A DNA stretch of 64,000 nt. Origin: Alisma plantago-aquatica (Eukaryota; Streptophyta; Magnoliopsida; Alismatales; Alismataceae). The notes beneath the pieces were generated by a model that was given only the letters and a program-made list of their open reading frames with translations, made no database searches and had not been told where the DNA came from. Shown one piece after another: positions 58,501 through 64,000 of this stretch (position 1 is the stretch's first letter; every line of letters begins with the position of its first letter). Where the stretch lies: positions 1,412,250,394 to 1,412,314,393 of the forward strand of contig OY856412.1 in the NCBI GenBank assembly GCA_963693085.1, given 5' to 3'. A program made the translations under genes and the position numbers.

Positions 58501-59430
58501 TGAGCTTGATTGCCATTTCTTCTTGTGAAGATGGGTCTTTTTGCCTTGTGGGCAATCTTCCTTGTAGTGACCCTTCTTTCCACATGTGAAGCACCGGATG
58601 GAGGAGGACTTGCCTTTGTAGAGTCTACCTTTGGAGTACATGGCATCTTCTTTAGCTTGAGAGGATGGAGAGACTTGTTCCATGATAGCTTCAATTTGAG
58701 CCTTCATTTCAGCCTTCTTCATTCTCTTTAGCTCTTTCTTCTCTTGTCTTTCTACTTCCTCCCTCTTGTCAAGTGTGGCTTCATGTGCTTGTAGATTTCC
58801 AATGAGCTCTTCAATAGGAATATCCCTAAGCGACCTTGCTTCTTCAATGGAAGTCACCTTGGATTCCCATCTCTTGGGGAGAGTTCTAAGGATCTTTGAG
58901 TTGATCTCTCCACTAGACATAGGATGTCCTAGAACAGCAAGACCATTTAAGATGGTGTTGATCCTTGAGTACATGTTGGCTATGCTCTCCTCCTTTCCCA
59001 TCTTGAAGTTCTCAAGCAACCCTTTGAGCATGTAGACCTTGCTTTCCTTCACTTGATCTGTCCCTTCATAAGTGATGCAAAGCTTTCTCCATACCTCATA
59101 GGCCGTCTCACAAGAAGAAATCCGGTTGAACTCGGTGGGGGTCATGGAGGCATATAGAATGTGCATGGCTCTAGCATTCAAGGTTGCTTTCATCAAGGTG
59201 GCTTCATCCCATTCTTCAATGTTTGTCTTTGGTAGAATGTATGGGCTGTTCACCATTTGCCACATCTCGAGACTTGATCCTTGGATGAAGAATTGAAGTC
59301 TTCTTCTCCAATAGAGGAAGTTGCTCCCATCAAAGATTGGAAGTCTAGTCGAGAGTCTCCCTCCTAGGTAGTCACCCATCTTCTCCTACTTGTTGAAGTA
59401 TGCTTGGAGAAGACCTGCTCTGATACCACT
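55593..59430 (-). mobile_element. Array internal region 4
   Basis: Same layout as the other units, no private change noticed by eye. Includes hairpins at about 57008-57108. Confidence 0.95.
57508..59379 (-). CDS. Gag polyprotein of unit 4
   Basis: Intact 623-residue frame, with Ser19 and Leu100. The protein reads the same as that of unit 2. Confidence 0.95.
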   Translation of the reverse strand: MGDYLGGRLSTRLPIFDGSNFLYWRRRLQFFIQGSSLEMWQMVNSPYILPKTNIEEWDEATLMKATLNARAMHILYASMTPTEFNRISSCETAYEVWRKLCITYEGTDQVKESKVYMLKGLLENFKMGKEESIANMYSRINTILNGLAVLGHPMSSGEINSKILRTLPKRWESKVTSIEEARSLRDIPIEELIGNLQAHEATLDKREEVERQEKKELKRMKKAEMKAQIEAIMEQVSPSSQAKEDAMYSKGRLYKGKSSSIRCFTCGKKGHYKEDCPQGKKTHLHKKKWQSSSSGSSNSSSSEDSSEGSRSSSSDEGECHFALVASTSEDSNEVNLDSLDKESLIDLIHDICASLKSSKKKKKKLAKIVDNLHIELDDLEYANSCLLIDKNDCLSQVDSLKLENASLLDKIKFLEAQPLMPNSNEEHTLIVDSLMHDIDVLKSENKNKDFVLHELELENASLLAKINGHESCSSYTNKENDVAALHIDRDSYLTKALCFENDLLHARDNINHLSSTITSLMHDNDSLRSSLQRFLVGKKSLNDILLNSTKQIGRHGLGYDSSQGNNKDKGPPIFHGESSSSKTMGTCNYCNEFGHYSTCCPFRKAPKSNRTWVAKLTPPDPKA

Positions 59431-61061
59431 TGTTGGATCCTAGGTGGGTGACTTAGGTGCTCTAGAGGGGGGGTGAATAGAGCTGAAAGCACTTAAACAA
59501 AATTCATCAAACCTTCAAAATATATGACAAGATAAGGTTGCTAAATAGGTAATTTGAGTGCAACTAAATCATGCATAGCAAGGATAAGAGAGATTGAACA
59601 TGCACCAATTAGACAAGCTATTTAGAGTGGTTCCACACTTCAAACTAGAAGTGTGTCAGTCCACTTGCCTAGAGAGGTCAACCTCTAGGACTTCAACCAA
59701 TTGCACTCTTATATTCATTCATAAGACTTACAATACATGACCCAACAAAGGACTTACCTATCCAATACAAAGAGTCTTCAACCTTACCAAGGACTTACCC
59801 ACTTTGCAAGAGTCTTCGGCCTTCTCCAAGGACTTACCCACTCTTGCACAAGTCTTCGGCCTTGTAGGAATTACCCACTCTTCTTGGATCTTCCGCCTTT
59901 GACTTCACCTTCACTCGGAGAAGCTTTCCACCAAGGACTTACCCACTTGAGCTTGAGTCTTCTGCCTTCTCCAAGGGCTTACCCACTCTAGCTCCAAGTC
60001 TTCGGCCTTGATCTTCACCAAGGGACTCCTTCCCTTGTTCTTCTTCACCTCTCTTGGACAAGAGAGAGAACCTTCATCTTCAATATAGGAAATGAGAGAT
60101 GGGGAGGTGGTGGAAGTGAGAGCCTCACAAGATATACAAATGATACTAGCTCTCTTACAAATCTCCTACTCACTCTAATGGATGTAGCAAGTGATTAAGC
60201 TTAGAGAGAGAGAGGAGGCTGTAGGAAGCACTCAACTATAGAATAGGAACCTCACAAAGAGTTTGCAATGAATGCTCAACCTTGGAATGAAGCCCAAGGG
60301 GTCCTATTTATAGCTGGGGATGCCTCTTAGCCTTTGGGAACACTTAAGAACGAAAACTAGCCGTTTTGTGGCTTGCAACGGATCTATTTTCACTTGTTGC
60401 AACTCCACAACGGCTAGAATTGCTTTTTCTGCATTTCAGTACAGTCCGATCGGCCGAGTTTCAATAAAGGCAACTCGGCCGAACCACTAAACGACAAGTC
60501 TGAAAGATAGACTGTCGGCCGAGTTCCCTTGGAGAAACTCGGCCGATCGGTCGACTTTCATCTTGGACCGATCAGTGGATCGGCCGAGTTTCCCAGCATA
60601 GAAACTCGACCGAACAGGAATCGGCTGAGTTGGAAACTCGGCCGATTGCATCAAAAATTCCAGAATAACTGGATCGGCCGAGTTTGTAATTCGGCCGACA
60701 AAATCCCTGTTATGGGTATTTTGGAATTTTTGTAAAACTGTACAAATGATGGATTTTTGTGTCCCAATAATTTTTCTAAGCTTAATTACAAGTCATACAA
60801 TCATTACAAGTGATTACAAAGCAATTCTAAGGTCATTTACATAGAGATCCCAAATTGCACACTTGTAGCTATTTTGACTTGTCTTTTCTCCAATTTGATA
60901 TGCGCAAGTTAGGGCATTTGGAGTGTGTCTAAACCTAATCTGAAATTACTCAATGTAGAAGCATTAGACACCAATATGTGGAATGGTTAGTCATCATCAA
61001 AACAAGGGTTTAGTCAATTTAGACATGAGTCAACATTGACCTAATTGACCTTGAGTCAACA
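59431..61061 (-). repeat. Array LTR 5
   Basis: 5' LTR of unit 4 and 3' LTR of unit 5. It has c at 60492, like LTR 1 and 2 and unlike LTR 3 and 4. Confidence 0.95.
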
Positions 61062-64000
61062 TTCTCCCCCTTTTTGAAGATGACAAACCATTCCATAAAT
61101 GTATTGAAAGCTTGTAAGTAAAATCATACCTTCGGAGGAACCTAGGGGTTTCAGTAGAATTGAGTTCATATGCTCCCCCTCAATTGATGCTAGTGGAGTT
61201 TTCATACTCCCCCTCAATTGATGCTATTTCTCCTGCATGGTTAGCTTTCATAACATTTATAGAAACTATGTCTTCTACTCATATATGTTCTACACATATA
61301 TGTCTTCTCCCATTTACCTTCTCCCCTTTACATGGACACGCTTCTTTGCTTCATGTAAGACATGCCTTCTCCCTGTTGTCAAAAGAAGACATATCTTTCT
61401 CCCCCTTTGTCATTTCAAAAAGGTGGGGGTGTGAAGAAACTAAGAAACACCACTTGTTAAGAGAAAGAAGATAACAAAAGTTATATAAGGAGAGTAGAAG
61501 AGCACATATAGGGTCTTGTCCAAGCATAGAAAGAAAAGCAAGTTAAAACATATACTTGAACATCCCAAAAATGCAAGATACAGTGCTGCAGAAAAACAAT
61601 AAATCACAACTTTGACCCTCAAGATGATGGAATTTGACCAAAAACCATCGGAGCTCATGGCATAGCAATGAGTCTTGCTCAGAAGGGTGTTTCTGCATAA
61701 AAAGCACTATACTTGCAGCAAAAACTGAAATTGGAGCAAAACCTGCATAAAAATCCAAAAAATACTCCAATTTCTACATATCATGTAGATCTATGAACCC
61801 TGCATCACAATGTTATGCAAGAAACTCAAGATAGTAGATATGCAATTCAAGGAACAGGCTTGAGCATATATGAGACAAGATACAAGCATAGCATATAGAT
61901 GAGCAAATATTCCAATTATAAACAAGGTTAGAACTACATGTATGTGAACTACTAGTAGATGATATCACAAGTTAGGACTACTAGTAGGATCTAGATCATA
62001 GCAAGAGATACACAAGATAAAGCAAGCTATGAGTAGATATAGAGATATATCCAAACCAAGAGATTTGCAATTTTAGACGCATAAAAGGATATAACTCACT
62101 AGATATGCATCCTTACCATAAGATGATTACCCCTAAGAACCTCAAGGTTGTATCAAGACAAGATATACACCTAGATAGATGTAGCAAGTTAGAGTACAAC
62201 GGAAGCAATTTAAGACACAACCAAGAGATCCAAAGAGTTCATCATCAAAACCTGCAAAACAACTCAAAGCAAGTAATTGCACGATATAGATATACCAATT
62301 TAGAGCAATTAGAGAGATAGAGTTGTAAGCAAGATAGGCAATTTAGAACATGGCAATATGCATATATAAAGGTACCAAATGAGAGTGCCAAAGAATAAGG
62401 CTATTGGTTGAGAAAATCTAGTTGAGAGGGAAATTCTCACTCAATAAGCCAAATGTATATTCTGTGCACAGTGTAATCGGTCGAGTTCTGTGTATTGGCA
62501 ACTCGGCCGATCGCAGCTGTTGGCAACACCCATTGGTGCCTATCGGTCGAGTTTTAGACAGGACAAAACTCGGCCGACAAAACTACTGTAGAAAAAGCAC
62601 ATATTTTTCATAAAACATATCTAGAGGCATGCTAGATATACAAACCATATCCAAACATGTCTAAGCAAGTTAGTAGTGCACTATAGAAGCATTAGAAATA
62701 GTTTTTGAGCAAGAGTGTGAAGAGAAACACAAAATGTCACTTTTGACTCAAAAACCATAAGTATAGTGCACACTAACTTGACAAAAACAAGTTAGAAATG
62801 GTTATAAGCAATAGAACCTTTACCTTTGTGCTTACCAATGCTTTTTCACTTGTTGTCACCCTCTACACATCTCACCTTTCTTCTTTCATGTGGATTGAGA
62901 AGTCAATTTTCAATTCAATAGCTCAAGTCAATCCATTTGCAAGTACCTACAAGAAGAAAGATGAAATGGTCCCCAATCATGCTTTTGGGTCCGGAGGGGT
63001 TAGCTTAGCAACCCAAGTCCTATTGCTCTTGGGTGCTTTCCTAAAAGGACAACAAGTAGAATAATGACCAAATTCATTGCAATAGTTGCATGTGCCCATA
63101 GTCTTGGAACTAGAGGATTCTCCATGGAATATTGGAGGTCCTTTATCTTTGTTGTTCCCTTGACTACTATCATATCCTAAACCATGTCTACCAATTTGTT
63201 TAGTAGAATTGAGTAGGATGTCATTAAGACTCTTCTTACCAACTAAGAATCTTTGCAAAGAAGATCTCAAACTATCATTATCATGCATAAGAGAGGTAAT
63301 AGTAGAAGACAAATGATTGATATTATCTCTAGCATGCAAAAGATCATTTTCAAAGCAAAGAGCTTTAGTTAAATAAGAATCTCTATCAATATGAAGAGCA
63401 GCAACATCATTCTCTTTATTAGTATAACTAGAACAAGATTCATGCCCATTGATTTTAGCAAGCAAGGAGGCATTTTCTAGTTCTAATTCATGCAAAACAA
63501 AATCTTTGTTTTTGTTTTCAGATTTAAGAACATCAATGTCATGCATGAGAGAATCAACAATTAAAGTATGTTCTTCATTAGAATTAGGCATGAGAGGTTG
63601 AGCTTCTAGAAATTTAATCTTATCAAGTAAACTAGCATTTTCAAGTTTAAGAGAGTCTACTTGGCTAAGACAATCATTTTTATCAATAAGCAAGCAAGAA
63701 TTTGCATATTCAAGATCATCTAGTTCTATATGCAAATTATCAACAATTTTAGCAAGCTTTTTCTTTTTCTTTTTAGAAGACTTAAGAGATGCACAAATAT
63801 CATGAATGAGATCAATCAAGGATTCTTTATCTAAAGAGTCTAGATTTACCTCATTTGAGTCTTCACTTGTTGATGCTACAAGAGCAAAATGACATTCTCC
63901 TTCATCACTTGAGCTTGATCTTGATCCTTCACTTGAATCTTCACTTGAGCTTGAGTTGGAGGAGCCACTTGAGCTTGATTGCCATTTCTTCTTGTGAAGA
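61062..64000 (-). mobile_element. Array internal region 5, cut by window edge
   Basis: Left 2.9 kb of a fifth internal region: PPT, PPT-like tracts, hairpins at about 62477-62577, and the 3' part of gag. A private base t occurs at 62065. The PBS and the next LTR are outside the window, so the array has at least this many units. Confidence 0.95.
62977..64000 (-). CDS. Gag polyprotein of unit 5, partial
   Basis: The C-terminal ~340 codons are visible and open to the edge: Ser-rich stretch, coiled coil and second zinc finger. By the array period the start should lie at about 64,848. Residues 19 and 100, which vary among units, are not visible. Confidence 0.93.
   Translation of the reverse strand, partial: LHKKKWQSSSSGSSNSSSSEDSSEGSRSSSSDEGECHFALVASTSEDSNEVNLDSLDKESLIDLIHDICASLKSSKKKKKKLAKIVDNLHIELDDLEYANSCLLIDKNDCLSQVDSLKLENASLLDKIKFLEAQPLMPNSNEEHTLIVDSLMHDIDVLKSENKNKDFVLHELELENASLLAKINGHESCSSYTNKENDVAALHIDRDSYLTKALCFENDLLHARDNINHLSSTITSLMHDNDSLRSSLQRFLVGKKSLNDILLNSTKQIGRHGLGYDSSQGNNKDKGPPIFHGESSSSKTMGTCNYCNEFGHYSTCCPFRKAPKSNRTWVAKLTPPDPKA

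Larger units (their letters stand above)
37555..64000 (-). mobile_element. Tandem array of a gag-only Sirevirus-like retrotransposon
   Basis: Five LTRs alternate with five internal regions (the last cut by the window edge) at a constant spacing of 5,469 bp. Every copy has the same minus orientation and copies are nearly identical; I found only a handful of single-base differences. Each internal LTR serves as 3' LTR of the unit to its right and 5' LTR of the unit to its left. No flanking sequence or target duplication separates units, so they did not arise as independent insertions. The period equals one LTR plus one internal region, the size of a one-LTR circle. Confidence 0.95.

Noticed and set aside
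37555..64000. Interpretation as an ordinary satellite or as a segmental gene duplication
   Set aside because: The period resolves exactly into LTR, PPT, gag and PBS, so the monomer is a retrotransposon unit.
37555..64000. Interpretation as five independent insertions
   Set aside because: Units share LTRs with no target duplication or intervening DNA, and all point the same way at an identical spacing.

Overview
The window is nuclear DNA of a flowering plant. It contains Ty1/copia, Ty3/gypsy (chromovirus-type) and LINE retroelements with plant-type primer-binding sites, a Sirevirus-like element, and a GC-rich NDR1/HIN1-like (NHL, LEA_2 family) gene. The GC-rich host gene beside AT-rich repeats and the abundant Sirevirus sequence lean towards a monocot, but that is a weak inference. 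I saw no tRNA, rRNA or CRISPR.

Left part (1-10,058): a diverged direct duplication around an NHL gene. Copy 2 (9357-10058, minus) is intact. Copy 1 (2783-3424, minus) has lost its N-terminus to a broken copia element (about 3425-6840, minus). The 3' flank of the gene is also duplicated (1-640 and 8521-9172), a ~670-bp anonymous repeat occurs twice (1818-2483 and 6848-7527), and a decayed copia gag-protease piece lies at 7528-8480. From 10,059 to 14,730 the DNA holds nothing I can assign.

Middle part (14,731-37,552): a chain of nested insertions, of which mostly the left-hand halves are visible. A minus-strand LINE is cut at 16,948 by a gypsy element (gypsy-1, plus, 4.06-kb LTR). Gypsy-1 is cut inside integrase at 24,814 by a second gypsy element (gypsy-2, minus, 2.7-kb 3' LTR). 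Gypsy-2 is cut inside gag at 31,049 by a pol-less copia element (copia-1, minus, both LTRs). The 3' LTR of copia-1 carries a 473-bp RTE-type LINE fragment with a 6-bp target-site duplication. All of these coding regions are decayed.

Right part (37,555-64,000, continuing past the edge): the highlight. A near-perfect tandem array with a 5,469-bp period alternates LTR (1,631 bp) and internal region (3,838 bp). Five LTRs and five internal regions are present, the last one cut by the window edge. Each unit is a minus-strand, non-autonomous, gag-only Sirevirus-like element: initiator-Met PBS, a single intact 623-codon gag with two zinc fingers and a long coiled coil, no pol, repeated PPT-like tracts, and LTRs that start TGTTG and end CAACA. 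Each LTR carries five tight GC-rich hairpins just upstream of its TATA box and a ~40-bp repeat in its R/U5 part; two more hairpins of the same motif lie inside the internal region. The few differences I found between units are distributed as a mosaic, which argues for tandem amplification and exchange among copies rather than independent insertions.
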